Shown: positions 17,860 through 27,558, numbered from the stretch's first letter. The stretch is DNA of 64,000 nucleotides from Mesobacillus subterraneus (GCF_023715485.1 NZ_JAMBOF010000012.1:1-64000), one strand, 5' to 3'. Notes: generated from the sequence alone by a model not told the origin. Numbers and translations: made by a program.

Positions 17860-17971
17860 GGATATTCCCCTTTACTTTTGATTTTTTCATGTTGTCTTCA
17901 GAGAGGTTGATTGTTCTAAATTTTTAAAATATAAATTCGATTATAACAGTGTCGCGGTTTCAGTTCTAGAA

Positions 17972-18002
17972 AAAAATAAAAAAATGAGCTGCTAAGCAGC
18001 CC
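17972..18002 (-). terminator. Terminator of the YjiH-family gene
   Basis: GCTGC-TTA-GCAGC hairpin with a long T tract on the minus strand, just beyond the stop. Confidence 0.8.
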
Positions 18003-18019
18003 ACTAAATAACTTCCATA

Positions 18020-19354
18020 TCAAAACAAAAGATGTGCGATCGGCGCTACAATGATGAGCGTCAGGATGGTCCTCTGGATCCAGATAACCACCAATTTCCG
18101 CAGGCTGATCGGAATTTCAGTCGACATAATACTAGGAATCAGCGCTGAGAAAAAGATAATGGCTGAAACCGAAACAACGCCGATGACAAACTTCGTGATC
18201 ATAGGGGCTTCAGTTACAAGCAAAGCAGGCAGGAACATTTCAGCAATTTCGATAGCGGATGCCTTAGCTGCCAGCATTGGCTCTGGTATCTGGAGGATCA
18301 ATGTGAAAGGATAGAAAATGTAGCCAATAAGATCAAACACCGGTGTGAATTCCGCTAGAACAAGTCCCAACAATCCTACTGAAAGAATCGATGGCAAAAT
18401 CCCCATCGTCATGATGAATCCATCTTTTAAATTATCCAGAATGTTTTTTCCAAGAGAAGGTGCTTTGTTCGAAGCGCTCATTGCACCAGCCCACGCTGTT
18501 TTCAAACGATTTTCCGTCACAGGTTCCTCAGGTAAGCCTTTGCCCTCATAGTATTCATCACTAACCGTGCGTAAAGGACGCAACCTGACCGTGATAGCGG
18601 TTACAAGAAAGGTAACGACTAGTGTCGTCCAGAAATACGTATTCCAAACCTCCATTAATCCTAACGTTTTCGCGACTACGATCATGAAGGTAGCAGAAAC
18701 GGTAGAAAAACCTGTCGCGATAATGGTCGCTTCTTTAATTGTATATTTGCCTTCCTTGAAAACACGGTTGGTGATCAAAAGTCCGATTGAATAGCTCCCT
18801 ACAAAGGATGCCACTGCATCAACCGCCGCTCTACCTGGTGTTTTCCAGACTGGCCGCATGATTGGCTGCAGCAATACTCCAAAAAATTCAAGCAAACCAT
18901 AGCCAACAAGCAACGCCAAAAATACAGATCCGATCGGTACAAGGACACCAACTGGTATGACTAGTTTTTCATAGAGGAAGGGTCCCATGCTAGGTTCAAA
19001 TAACCATGCTGGCCCGACCTTCAGCAGCAGCATCAACGCCACTACTACTCCAAGTACCTTTAGCAAAGAAAAAATTATGGTCGTTGAATTCTTGTTCCAC
19101 GTCTTTCTGTAAAAAGGATAAATGGCTCCCAATAAAATAACAATGAATGCATAATACGGAACGGCTGCAGAAAAAGTGTTATTAACCCAAGTAACTAGGT
19201 GGTCGAGCGGGATTGATGATTTTTCACCAACAGTGATTGGAACAAAAAACATGAAGATGCCTATCGCACTAAATATGAAAAACTTCATCATACTGAGTGT
19301 TGATGATGGTATTTCCGGCTGTTTTCCGGCCTTCACTTCTGGGTTGTTCTGCAC
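18020..19354 (-). CDS. YjiH-family membrane protein (nucleoside-recognition/Gate domains)
   Basis: A 444-residue polytopic protein with about ten hydrophobic segments. The N-terminal soluble tail is followed by SMMKFFIFSAIGIFMFFVPI, and internal Gate-like segments include VDAVASFVGSYSIGLLITNRV and EIAEMFLPALLV. This is the pattern of the YjiH family (nucleoside-recognition superfamily), presumed transporters related to SpmA/FeoB gates. The transported molecule is unknown. The N-terminus is cytoplasmic and polar. It is monocistronic. Confidence 0.85.
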   Translation of the reverse strand: MQNNPEVKAGKQPEIPSSTLSMMKFFIFSAIGIFMFFVPITVGEKSSIPLDHLVTWVNNTFSAAVPYYAFIVILLGAIYPFYRKTWNKNSTTIIFSLLKVLGVVVALMLLLKVGPAWLFEPSMGPFLYEKLVIPVGVLVPIGSVFLALLVGYGLLEFFGVLLQPIMRPVWKTPGRAAVDAVASFVGSYSIGLLITNRVFKEGKYTIKEATIIATGFSTVSATFMIVVAKTLGLMEVWNTYFWTTLVVTFLVTAITVRLRPLRTVSDEYYEGKGLPEEPVTENRLKTAWAGAMSASNKAPSLGKNILDNLKDGFIMTMGILPSILSVGLLGLVLAEFTPVFDLIGYIFYPFTLILQIPEPMLAAKASAIEIAEMFLPALLVTEAPMITKFVIGVVSVSAIIFFSALIPSIMSTEIPISLRKLVVIWIQRTILTLIIVAPIAHLLF

Positions 19355-19577
19355 ATGATTTCCTCCTTTATTTGATAATTCAGATTATTTGTAAGAGAAG
19401 AGCATTCTTTTGCTCTTCTAGTTACCGATAGAAGTTGTACCTATATAAAACTCTATTCACAACAACACGAAATTAGAGTGTCTCTCGGCACAATTTTTTA
19501 AATACCTTTCAATTTAAATTCGAGTATAAGATGTGGATATCCTCTTGCGTTTTAACCAATTCTGTTTAATTTCCCAA

Positions 19578-19606
19578 AAACAAAAAGAGCTGCCAAGGCA
19601 GCCCTT
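19578..19606 (-). terminator. Terminator of the sigma-clpP operon
   Basis: GGCTGCC-TT-GGCAGCT hairpin followed by TTTTTG on the minus strand, directly after the clpP stop. Confidence 0.85.
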
Positions 19607-19609
19607 ACA

Positions 19610-20191
19610 CTATGCTTGTGTGATAATCTTATCGATAATCCCATATTCGAGTGCTTCCTGGGCACTCATGAAATAATCGCGGTCGGTGTCTTTTTCGATT
19701 TTTTCAACAGGCTGCCGAGTTCTCTCGGATATGAGTTGGTTCACGTGGTCGCGCAACTTGAGGATTCGTCTCGCTGAAATTTCGATTTCCGTCGCCTGGC
19801 CCCTTGCACCTCCCAACGGCTGATGGATCATGATTTCACTGTTTGGCAAGGCAAAGCGCTTGCCTTTTGTACCTGCCAGCAGCAGCATCGCTCCAAAAGA
19901 TGCGGCCATTCCGATACAGATTGTGCTGATATCGGGCTTGATGTATTCCATCGTATCAAAAATTGCGAAGCCTGCTGTGGTTGAACCTCCAGGACTATTA
20001 ATATAGATGGAGATATCCTTATCGGGATTATCTGCTTCAAGAAATAGAAGCTGAGCAATAACACTGTTTGCCACCTGGTCATTGATTTCATCTCCAAGCA
20101 TGATAATGCGGTCTTTTAACAGCCGTGAATAAATGTCATATGAACGCTCTCCACGGTTCGATTGTTCGATAACATAAGGAATTGTACTCAT
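19610..20191 (-). CDS. clpP: ATP-dependent Clp protease proteolytic subunit (ClpP paralogue)
   Basis: A 193-residue protein with the complete serine protease triad: Ser98 in GMAASFGA, His123 in MIHQPLGG and Asp172 in DTDRDYF. The N-terminal [22 protein letters not shown] is standard. ClpP forms a double heptamer that degrades substrates unfolded by ClpX or ClpC. Its neighbourhood is not that of the housekeeping clpP: it sits 20 bases downstream of an ECF sigma factor gene in the same operon. It is therefore probably a second, condition-specific ClpP. The ribosome site (GGGAGGACCC) is strong. Confidence 0.92.
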   Translation of the reverse strand: MSTIPYVIEQSNRGERSYDIYSRLLKDRIIMLGDEINDQVANSVIAQLLFLEADNPDKDISIYINSPGGSTTAGFAIFDTMEYIKPDISTICIGMAASFGAMLLLAGTKGKRFALPNSEIMIHQPLGGARGQATEIEISARRILKLRDHVNQLISERTRQPVEKIEKDTDRDYFMSAQEALEYGIIDKIITQA

Positions 20192-20211
20192 TTGGGTCCT
20201 CCCTTTTCTGC

Positions 20212-20892
20212 TTACGCAGCCATTTTGAAACTAGAGAGAGGTGAACGGGAGTGCAACGACATTTGCGGTGAGCATGAAGCAAGTGACGGGAATTCCTGGA
20301 TATTTTCAAGCAATACAGTCGGATCCTCAGACTGAAGCGATTCGCAAAGCAAGTCTGACAGCAGCTTTTCTTCGTCCTCGTCCAGATCCTGACCCACTTC
20401 ACGCAGGCTTCCTTCCCTCTGTAGCCTTTTCCTGGCGCGGTGGATTGAAGCCTTGACGGCCATTTCAGTTGATCCCATCAGATCGGCAATCTCGCGTGAT
20501 TTGAAGTGAAACGCTTCATTCAGGATAAAGATCACTGCCTGCTTCGGCGTCAAATTGGAAATAACCATCTCGACAGTATCCCTCACGCTTCCTGGAGTGC
20601 AGGAGGCAAGATTTTCAGGTAATCCTGTTATCTCACGGCTTTGCTTTCTGATCGTATCAACCCAGTGGTGATAAGCGATTTTTTTCAGTAAAGCCGAGCT
20701 GATTTGGGAAGGCTCATAATGGGGAATGGCCTTCACCATCACTTCCTGCACGAGGTCGTCGCCATCCCAGCTGCTCTGGGTAAGAAAACGGCAATACTGC
20801 TGCAATCCACGGTAAAATTGCATAATCCCAGATTCCTGGACTGCTTCCAGCTTTCCAGCTTCCGCAGCATTCATTCGTTTATCAGTGTACAT
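20212..20892 (-). CDS. ECF-type RNA polymerase sigma factor
   Basis: The ATG at 20892 ([13 protein letters not shown]) lies 8 bases from an AAAGGAG site; the GTG nine bases upstream overlaps that site. The 226-residue protein has a sigma-2 region (about 22-90, [14 protein letters not shown] and [14 protein letters not shown]) and a sigma-4 region (about 110-170, [26 protein letters not shown]...[14 protein letters not shown]). A Ser/Glu-rich extension of about 55 residues follows. No anti-sigma gene adjoins it. Instead clpP follows 20 bases later, suggesting regulated proteolysis or a joint stress response. Confidence 0.85.
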   Translation of the reverse strand: MYTDKRMNAAEAGKLEAVQESGIMQFYRGLQQYCRFLTQSSWDGDDLVQEVMVKAIPHYEPSQISSALLKKIAYHHWVDTIRKQSREITGLPENLASCTPGSVRDTVEMVISNLTPKQAVIFILNEAFHFKSREIADLMGSTEMAVKASIHRARKRLQREGSLREVGQDLDEDEEKLLSDLLCESLQSEDPTVLLENIQEFPSLASCSPQMSLHSRSPLSSFKMAA

Positions 20893-21010
20893 CCTGTTCA
20901 CTCCTTTGAACCTCTCTGCCCTTTAAACGGATTTTGGGAGAAGAAAAGATACGGCCCTACGAAAAATTTTTTCTCGCGATGAATTCATTATATGCACGAG
21001 TGATTTTATA

Positions 21011-21724
21011 CTACCCATTCATCGAACGCTTTTGCCTTCTGAGCAAAAGGAATCCTAAAATAAGGATGAGCAGCGCAATTCCTCCTAGTATATATGGATA
21101 CCTGTTTACACCCTCCTCATTGAATTGATCAGGGTAATTATTCTTCAAATGTTGTTTAACAAAGGCAATAAATTCTGTTTTGGTGATCCCATTCGGATCT
21201 AGTCCAATTTCTTCAAACTGCCTGATAGAACTATCTCCCAATGGTCGTACTTTATTTTTTGAAGGTGAATACGCGAAATCGAATTCAAATGGTCTACTGT
21301 GCAGATAAAATTCCTCTTCCTCCAAGTAGGCTATTTCTCTTGTAAACCCACCTGAATAGGAAATTCCTGCAATCGCTATCTTTCCTTTAGAAGGATTATA
21401 TATATCAAAAGCATTCTTCAGCTCCCCGCTTTGATAGACGGGAGCAACCCAATGTGCGGGAGCTTCGACCGTGATATTCAGATGCTTATCAATAACAAGT
21501 CTATTTTCAGGAATTAACCTCCCAAGTTTCAAATCCTGATCTCCCTTGGTAAAATTAAATGCAGCAGCATTACTGTCACTAACAATATCGAGGATAAAAC
21601 TCCTATAATTTTCTTCCGCAAACCCCTCCACCTCAGCGGGAGCCCGGTTTTCCATTTTACTTTCATCAAAACCCATCAACACGAACGAAAATAAAGCGAG
21701 TAATAAAAATCCTGTTTTTTTCAT
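21011..21724 (-). CDS. Secreted protein with C-terminal membrane anchor
   Basis: The ATG at 21724 (MKKTGFLLLALFSFVLMG) has AAGGAG 9 bases upstream and gives 237 residues. A signal peptide is followed by an extracellular domain of about 180 residues (contains SDSNAAAFNFTKGDQD, LNITVEAPAHW and the acidic REIAYLEEEEFYLHS). Near the C-terminus are one transmembrane helix (PYILGGIALLILILGFLLL) and a basic tail. The topology resembles a sortase-independent membrane-anchored ectodomain. No family is recognised. It lies just downstream of the yfj-like genes on the same strand. Confidence 0.7.
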   Translation of the reverse strand: MKKTGFLLLALFSFVLMGFDESKMENRAPAEVEGFAEENYRSFILDIVSDSNAAAFNFTKGDQDLKLGRLIPENRLVIDKHLNITVEAPAHWVAPVYQSGELKNAFDIYNPSKGKIAIAGISYSGGFTREIAYLEEEEFYLHSRPFEFDFAYSPSKNKVRPLGDSSIRQFEEIGLDPNGITKTEFIAFVKQHLKNNYPDQFNEEGVNRYPYILGGIALLILILGFLLLRRQKRSMNG

Positions 21725-21839
21725 AGAAAACGGCTCCTTAGCTTTACTAGTGGAATATGTATTATTTCCCAAATTACACCACAAGACCTGAAATGGATAT
21801 ATAAAATAAAAATGCCTGGGTATCATACCCCAGCAAAGT

Positions 21840-22343
21840 TTACATATGAATTCCATAACGTTTTTCCCAGTTTGCCTTTAGCTCGTCATTGCCATTGGGA
21901 ATGACATATTGTTTTATTACTTGCTGAATCTTATCTTCACTGACTAAGTTATAAGTTGATAGCTTCATTTTTTGGTTGCTCTTTGTTTTGATAGCAAGGT
22001 ATTTCAAACTGCTCCCAGCCCACTCAATATCGGTTATTTCCTCGATGGGAATAATGATTTTTTGCGATGCTAGCTTCCCGTCTTCAATAGAAATCAAAAC
22101 ACGTCCTCCTAATAAAACTCCAATCAGTTTTAATAAAATCACTCCACTGAACAACAAGCCTACCAGCCCGGCTATCACGATGAAAAAGCCTCTTATTAAA
22201 CCAGAGTCTGGAGCTACGATCATTAAGACAAATCCCGAAAGGAACGTGCCAAATAGCGCTGACGATACCATGCAGCCTGCACCGGGAACTGTGTATACAA
22301 CCTCCACCTTGTCATCTAATATTTTGATATTATGCTCTTCCAT
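21840..22343 (-). CDS. YfjD/YfjE-like membrane protein, copy 2
   Basis: A 167-residue protein with two transmembrane segments (about 24-46 and 50-75) between an N-terminal strand segment (EEHNIKILDDKVEVVYTVPGAG) and a PH-like C-terminal domain (SIEDGKLASQKIIIPIEEITDIEW, LKYLAIKTKSNQKMKLSTYNL). It is clearly paralogous to the next gene upstream, sharing VVYT.GAGCM, AGSSLKYLAIKT and STYNLV.E. The family resembles B. subtilis YfjD/E/F (DUF5381), which lies in a cluster with secretion-related yfj genes. The function is unknown. Confidence 0.75.
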   Translation of the reverse strand: MEEHNIKILDDKVEVVYTVPGAGCMVSSALFGTFLSGFVLMIVAPDSGLIRGFFIVIAGLVGLLFSGVILLKLIGVLLGGRVLISIEDGKLASQKIIIPIEEITDIEWAGSSLKYLAIKTKSNQKMKLSTYNLVSEDKIQQVIKQYVIPNGNDELKANWEKRYGIHM

Positions 22344-22422
22344 TTAAGGGTCACCTCTCAAATCGATTTTAAAAGAAAAAGCTTGCAGAGCTAAACGAAT
22401 ATCTCTGCAAGCTTCTATAAAT

Positions 22423-22941
22423 TTAAGCTCCTTTATTGCTCATACGCCTATCCCAGTTCTCCTGAAATTCAGGAGTCGCATGAGGAACGACATATTGTGT
22501 AATCACCTGATTCACTTTTTCTTCATTCACAAGGTTATAGGAGGACAGCTTGACTGTTTTATTGTTTGTTGTCTTGATGGCGAGATATTTCAATGAACTT
22601 CCAGCCCATCTCATATCTTTAATTTCACTAATCCTCACAGCCTGTTTCTTTCCTTTGAAATACCCATCCTGCACTGTATAAACTGCCTTCCCGGTCAGCA
22701 ATGCCCCAACAACCTTTAGCATAACTGTACCGAAAAACAGCATTCCAAAGCTACCAATTATAACCCCGATAAAAGCCCTGACGAACCCTGAAGTAGGAAC
22801 TATGTAAAATAAGATAAAGAGTGTGGCCACCAACAAGAATCCACCGCCAATCAGCATGCAGCCTGCACCTCCACTTGTATAGACCACTTCGACACGATTA
22901 TCGTAAACTTTTATATTATGCTCTTGCATTTCATTTTCCAT
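22423..22941 (-). CDS. YfjD/YfjE-like membrane protein, copy 1
   Basis: A 172-residue paralogue of the downstream gene, with the same layout of two membrane helices and a PH-like domain. It overlaps the 3' end of the upstream gene by 11 bases, a sign of translational coupling within one operon. The tandem duplication parallels the B. subtilis yfjD-yfjE-yfjF arrangement. Cytoplasmic domains read the membrane-proximal side (inference). Confidence 0.75.
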   Translation of the reverse strand: MENEMQEHNIKVYDNRVEVVYTSGGAGCMLIGGGFLLVATLFILFYIVPTSGFVRAFIGVIIGSFGMLFFGTVMLKVVGALLTGKAVYTVQDGYFKGKKQAVRISEIKDMRWAGSSLKYLAIKTTNNKTVKLSSYNLVNEEKVNQVITQYVVPHATPEFQENWDRRMSNKGA

Positions 22942-23713
22942 ATTGCACCTTTTCCAATGAGTCTATGACATTGTTTTTGATTAATTGGTAAATTTCTCTG
23001 CGATCACACTGATTCAAATAAAAGAAATCCTCATTTTTTTCAATGATCCAGTTATTCTTTAAATCATTTGTAAATAATACAACATTTTTTGCTACGGGTT
23101 CCTTTTGCTCTGTAAATTCCAGAAATAGTAACGTATTTAATAACCCATTTGTTGCTTTCAGAGTTTCATAGAATTGCTGTTTTTCACCATGCAGCACAGG
23201 GAGATCAAATAGCTTTTGATTATCTTCAAGTGAGTCAAGCAACTGTTCAAATTCAGCATTGCTTAGTTCAAATCCGTTGCCGTTTCCTCGATTACTAACC
23301 CGATAAAATCCCGAAATAAACTCTGCAGCTGCATCTACAGATACTTTTTCAAAAACATGGACCTGATCATCGTATAACATAGAATGCTGTAGTACCGTCT
23401 TTCCGTTAAAATGGAAGGAGACAGACTGCTCTCCGCCATTCGCCGCGTGACGGGAGGCTTTGATGGACTGTTCTGAGTAATTCAGCATGGAGATAATCTC
23501 CGCCAGCTCTTCCACCAGAGTAAATTTGTGATTTTCGTATACCATTAGACTTTTAGACAGGAGCGAGCGAGTCGTGACTTGAAGCAAAAGGTCCATTTTC
23601 TCATCGTCCAAGTCCCCGAAATAAACTTGCTTCAAAGCATTACCATGTTCAAAAAATCCTTCGTTGTAAAAACAATAGATTAACTCCTCTATTGAAAGTG
23701 AAATTTTATTCAT
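22931..23713 (-). CDS. Hypothetical protein of the yfj-like cluster
   Basis: A 260-residue soluble protein, starting NKISLSIEELIYCFYNEGFFEHGNAL. The helix-plus-strand beginning and the overall length are reminiscent of EspG-type chaperones of type VII secretion, which carry an N-terminal winged-helix-like region. That similarity is only by eye. It sits between a WXG/LXG-like glycine-zipper protein and the YfjD-like proteins, 9 bases downstream of the former, so it is in the same operon and may be a chaperone or immunity partner. Confidence 0.6.
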   Translation of the reverse strand: MNKISLSIEELIYCFYNEGFFEHGNALKQVYFGDLDDEKMDLLLQVTTRSLLSKSLMVYENHKFTLVEELAEIISMLNYSEQSIKASRHAANGGEQSVSFHFNGKTVLQHSMLYDDQVHVFEKVSVDAAAEFISGFYRVSNRGNGNGFELSNAEFEQLLDSLEDNQKLFDLPVLHGEKQQFYETLKATNGLLNTLLFLEFTEQKEPVAKNVVLFTNDLKNNWIIEKNEDFFYLNQCDRREIYQLIKNNVIDSLEKVQYGK

Positions 23714-23722
23714 GTTCCCCTC

Positions 23723-24961
23723 CTAGCCTCCAAATCCAATGATTGATTTCGCTCCGCCCAATAAGTTCGAAGCATGAGCTTTCACATCATTAAAGCCTTC
23801 CTTCACCTTACTTACACCAAAAGCAATTGCCTCAGTACCTTTATGAATTCCATCTTTAAAGTGCAAAGCTGTTTTATCCACCCATGCAGGGGTTTTATTT
23901 GCTATCTTGTCGCCGACCCAGCTTCCCACAAAACCGCCGACCGCAGCACCGGCAACTGTTCCTACAGGTCCGACTATACTCCCAAGCATTCCACCTACCA
24001 CAGCTCCGGCTACAGACGTCCCGGATACAACCGCAGTTTTATATACAGCACTGCCAACCACTTTCGCGTTTTCTTCCTTCAACTTCTCACCGCTATACAT
24101 GTTATAATTTTCGGTAATTTTGATTCCAGCGCCAATTGTTTCTGCACCTGCAGTAATCAATACGGCCAGCGCTGCATTTGATTTTCCGAGCCTCAGCCCG
24201 TTTTTCAATATACTCCCAGAATGATTTTTCACTGCATTTAATATTGGCCCATTTTTTGCGTCAACAAGCAATTTTTGAACGCTGTTGCTGAGGCCTGCGA
24301 TATCCTTCGGAAAATAATTGGCTGCCCGCTTGTATATTAGTTCAGACAACGTTTTTTTGCTAAATGCCCTTGTAGGGCTCACCATCAAACGAGCAAGCAT
24401 ATTCATTCTTGAACTTTCAATTTTATTGATCATGCTAGCGACTGGCAGACGCATTTTTCCCAGTAAAACATCATCGACTACCTGGAACTTGCGCAATACT
24501 CCATCGATATCCGTGAATCTGAATCCAAGCAAATGCATGAAACCTGCACCGGCAGCATACTGTGCTCCATGCAGGAAATCCACCCATCTGCCATAGGTAT
24601 TATTGTATGTTTCATATAAATTGCTGGCGAAACGCTCATCAATCTGTTTCCTTGCAGCATTAATCGCTTTATTCACCGCGTCAGCCTGGCGGTTCACGCG
24701 CTGATCGGAATTCGCATATCGCTCAGCTGAATTGGCTGTAAAAGCCTTAAGCTGGTTCATCTTCATCTCAATTCGGTCAAAGGATGATGCAGCGCGGCTG
24801 AACCGGCCGTTAATCCCGCTCCGTGCGAGAATTCGCGGATCCACACTATTCCTCACACCTGCCACATTATTCTGGATACTTTGCAATCGGGAAATCGTGT
24901 GACTCAAACCTGAAACTGAGCTATTGACCCCATTAATATTGAATATAATTTTTGAAGACAA
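23723..24961 (-). CDS. WXG/LXG-like secreted protein candidate with glycine-zipper segment
   Basis: The 412-residue product lacks a signal peptide. Its N-terminal 110 residues are helical and polar (ISRLQSIQNNVAGVRNSV...MNQLKAFTANSAERYANSDQ), as in WXG100/LXG-type substrates of the Gram-positive type VII system. Around residues 315-355 a small-residue membrane-active segment appears (SVAGAVVGGMLGSIVGPVGTV and GAAVGGFVGSWVG), typical of glycine zippers that insert in membranes. The start is a TTG behind GGAAGTGATGG. The role could be an exported toxin or a scaffold; that is inference. Confidence 0.6.
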   Translation of the reverse strand: MSSKIIFNINGVNSSVSGLSHTISRLQSIQNNVAGVRNSVDPRILARSGINGRFSRAASSFDRIEMKMNQLKAFTANSAERYANSDQRVNRQADAVNKAINAARKQIDERFASNLYETYNNTYGRWVDFLHGAQYAAGAGFMHLLGFRFTDIDGVLRKFQVVDDVLLGKMRLPVASMINKIESSRMNMLARLMVSPTRAFSKKTLSELIYKRAANYFPKDIAGLSNSVQKLLVDAKNGPILNAVKNHSGSILKNGLRLGKSNAALAVLITAGAETIGAGIKITENYNMYSGEKLKEENAKVVGSAVYKTAVVSGTSVAGAVVGGMLGSIVGPVGTVAGAAVGGFVGSWVGDKIANKTPAWVDKTALHFKDGIHKGTEAIAFGVSKVKEGFNDVKAHASNLLGGAKSIIGFGG

Positions 24962-25132
24962 GGACCATCACTTCCTGTTTTAAAAATACAATTAATTACA
25001 CCGAGCCAATAAGACTTTGGTTTGATGAAGTTTTCCATACTTTTCATTATATTTGAGAATGGTTATTAATTAAATATTTTTACCTAAATATAGGTTTAAA
25101 GGTTTATTTAACCAATTAATATTAAGGTCTTT

Positions 25133-26029
25133 TTACCCATTCTCCTTTAATGATAAACTCATTTTCTCTTTGAATGTCCAATTAACCAAGAAGATCCCTG
25201 TAAAAATCAGGCCCCCTCCTGCGTAGACATACCATTCCACGACTTCACCCAGCAGCACCCATCCTGTAAGCACGCCGAAAAATGGCGCGAGGAATAAGAA
25301 AGCACTCGTCTTCCCTGGATCGCCTTGATTGATCAAATAAAACCAAATCGCAAACTGAACGATTGAGGCCATGACTGCCAGCCATAAAATAATCGAAATC
25401 GATATCGGGGTGATCGTCAACTTCGGTGGTTCTAGCGTTAGGCCCATCAATAATAGGATGCTGCCTCCAAATAGCATTTGGTAAGCCGTCAGCACCCAGA
25501 CATTGAAGCGGCTGCCCCATTGTTTGATCAGGATCGTCCCAATCGACCAAAACACAGCAGCACCCAAGCCGAATAGTGTTCCGACTGTCAGCTGCAGGTG
25601 GAAACCCAATGTGATGAACACTCCGAAAAACCCAACGAATGCGCCAATCCATTGAAGAAGTCTGTAACGGATCCCAAGAAACACCGTTCCCATCATAACG
25701 ACCATTAATGGATTGGTAAACGTTAAAATCGACGACTCTCCAGCGGTAATCGTCCGTAAACTGAGGAAGATACAGCCCATAACGCCCGCAGTCTGCACCA
25801 AACCAATGATGAAAATTCTTCCCCAGTCAGTCAGCTCCTCTGGCTTAAGCTTTTTCCTTACAAGTACCGCCATCAGCAAACCGGCAATCGTGAATCTTAA
25901 ACCAACCAATAATAATGGAGAGACATAGTTCAATCCAACCTTTCCGACGGTAAAAGAAGAGCCCATGAGAAAAGTAGTGACAACGACAAGTACAATGAAC
26001 ATGAATGGATGAAGTTTTGTTTTTTCCAA
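25133..26029 (-). CDS. EamA-family transporter
   Basis: A 298-residue protein with ten hydrophobic helices in two EamA repeats: FLMGSSFTVGKVGLNYVSPL in the first and LGAAVFWSIGTILIKQWGS in the second. The chain is typical of RhaT/YdcZ-like drug and metabolite exporters. It ends LSLKENG just before a hairpin-less AT-rich region. The substrate is unknown. Confidence 0.88.
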   Translation of the reverse strand: MEKTKLHPFMFIVLVVVTTFLMGSSFTVGKVGLNYVSPLLLVGLRFTIAGLLMAVLVRKKLKPEELTDWGRIFIIGLVQTAGVMGCIFLSLRTITAGESSILTFTNPLMVVMMGTVFLGIRYRLLQWIGAFVGFFGVFITLGFHLQLTVGTLFGLGAAVFWSIGTILIKQWGSRFNVWVLTAYQMLFGGSILLLMGLTLEPPKLTITPISISIILWLAVMASIVQFAIWFYLINQGDPGKTSAFLFLAPFFGVLTGWVLLGEVVEWYVYAGGGLIFTGIFLVNWTFKEKMSLSLKENG

Positions 26030-26119
26030 AACGGCCCCTCCCTTTTACAGAACTATATTCTGCTTAATGGTCAAGATTCCCTCTATGATTTTTTCATAAA
26101 AAAAGCTCAGAGATAGTCT

Positions 26120-26911
26120 CTAAGCTTCAGTATGTTCAGCTAGTTTCAAAAGCTGAAGTAAGTCTTCGCTTATGGAAAAAAATGAGCTTTGTTTGACTGT
26201 GTCTATAAATAGCTCCTTTAAATTGTCTGCAGATTCAGCCAAATGCTGAACTTTCATTTCATTTGGATAGGTAGAAAGGTAGGCTTTCACAAAATGCGGA
26301 TCCATTGTTTCGTAGGCTTTAAACTGATGAAGTTTTTTACCCTCGTTCATTGCCTGCACTTGTAAGGTGTAGTCCCTCATCATTTCAAGCATTTTCAGTG
26401 AGTAGATGAAGTTATTCCGCCGCAGCTCTTTTTCCATTCTCAGAGCGCAATAAACAAAACCAAAAACCGCATCCTCATTTACTTCATACTTTAATGTACG
26501 ATTATTAAATCGGTTTTCTTCCTTCTTCATTCTCTCAGATACAAATCCAGTTCTATCGACAATCACTTTCCAGAGAGGTGATTTGACTTTCAATGAATCC
26601 AGTGGAACGATCGATACATTGAATTCTAGAGAATTTTCCATGAAAGCAATTAAAAGATAGACATTCTCCCTTAATTGTTTTTCTTTGATGTAGACCGGAT
26701 TGAATTCACCGAGCGTTTGCCGGACGAAGTCCTTGGTTATTTCCACATCCTCCGCATTAGAGGCAGCGATCATTAAATCAATATCGGAATATTCATCTTT
26801 ATATCCAATGACCCCGGACCCCAGTTGAACAATCCCCTCCACCAAACTGGAGGGCTTCAACCTCTCGATCGTGTTATCAAAAAAAGTGTTTCGCTCCTCT
26901 GTCGTATACAT
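26120..26911 (-). CDS. Nucleotidyltransferase-fold protein
   Basis: The ATG at 26911 (MYTTEERNTFFDN) lies 7 bases after AGGAG and gives 263 residues. The N-terminal domain has the polymerase-beta-type motif: LGSGVIGYKDEYSDIDLMIA contains G-S followed by the D-x-D metal ligands, and a third acid lies near LEFNVSIV. The C-terminal half is helical, as in aminoglycoside adenylyltransferases of the ANT(6)/AadK type and in minimal nucleotidyltransferases. Transfer of AMP to a small molecule or protein is plausible; the substrate is not known. Confidence 0.78.
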   Translation of the reverse strand: MYTTEERNTFFDNTIERLKPSSLVEGIVQLGSGVIGYKDEYSDIDLMIAASNAEDVEITKDFVRQTLGEFNPVYIKEKQLRENVYLLIAFMENSLEFNVSIVPLDSLKVKSPLWKVIVDRTGFVSERMKKEENRFNNRTLKYEVNEDAVFGFVYCALRMEKELRRNNFIYSLKMLEMMRDYTLQVQAMNEGKKLHQFKAYETMDPHFVKAYLSTYPNEMKVQHLAESADNLKELFIDTVKQSSFFSISEDLLQLLKLAEHTEA

Positions 26912-27033
26912 TCCATTTCTCCTAATCTCTTTAAATATACAATTCCATTTCGATGTCATTTACAGGCAAAGCCCATCTTCCATATAAAAGCTACCGTCTT
27001 CGGATGCATGAAGCCAAATTCGCTTCCCTAAAA

Positions 27034-27558
27034 CTAATTAAGTCGAATCTCATCGCTGGACTTCACATCTGCAAACCAGCGTAAAGTTCCGTTGTGATGA
27101 TTGATGATTTGCTGGGCCGTTAGTTCATTTCCAGGCCACGTGCTATGTAAATCAGAAACTAAAGTAACCTTATATCCTTTGCTGAATGCGCTTCTGCATG
27201 TTGTATCCACACAAACCTCCGTTTGAATGCCAACGAGATAGAGATGTTCGATACCCTTTTCTTTTAACTCCTGGTCTAAGGTTGTTTTTAAAAAGGAGTC
27301 AGGTGTGGTTTTTTGAATAATTATATCTCCCTCTTCAGGACTAATATCTGAATGAATCTCCCATCCATGTGTCCCGTTTTCCAAGGGATATCCAGCCAAT
27401 TCATTATGTTGGATATATAGTACTGGCATATTGGCCGAACGGACCTGCTTTATCAGTTCTTTGATACCTTGCAGCAGTCTGTTCCCATTGAAAACTTCCT
27501 CTCCTTCGAGGAACATCCCATTTTGAACATCGATGACAAGTAATGCTTTGTTTTTCAT
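27034..27558 (-). CDS. Isochorismatase-like cysteine hydrolase
   Basis: A 174-residue protein with the Asp-Lys-Cys triad of this family: Asp in LLVIDVQNGMF, Lys in IIQKTTPDSF and Cys in YLVGIQTEVCVDTTCRSA. The cis-peptide VGIQTEVCV loop is intact. Members hydrolyse amides or enol ethers (nicotinamidase, isochorismatase and others); the substrate cannot be told here. It lies 15 bases downstream of the AlkZ-related gene and is probably in an operon with it. Confidence 0.88.
   Translation of the reverse strand: MKNKALLVIDVQNGMFLEGEEVFNGNRLLQGIKELIKQVRSANMPVLYIQHNELAGYPLENGTHGWEIHSDISPEEGDIIIQKTTPDSFLKTTLDQELKEKGIEHLYLVGIQTEVCVDTTCRSAFSKGYKVTLVSDLHSTWPGNELTAQQIINHHNGTLRWFADVKSSDEIRLN

Noticed and set aside
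19400..19425. Inverted repeat GAAGAGC...GCTCTTC upstream of the YjiH gene
   Set aside because: Short and without a T tract; not assigned to any function.
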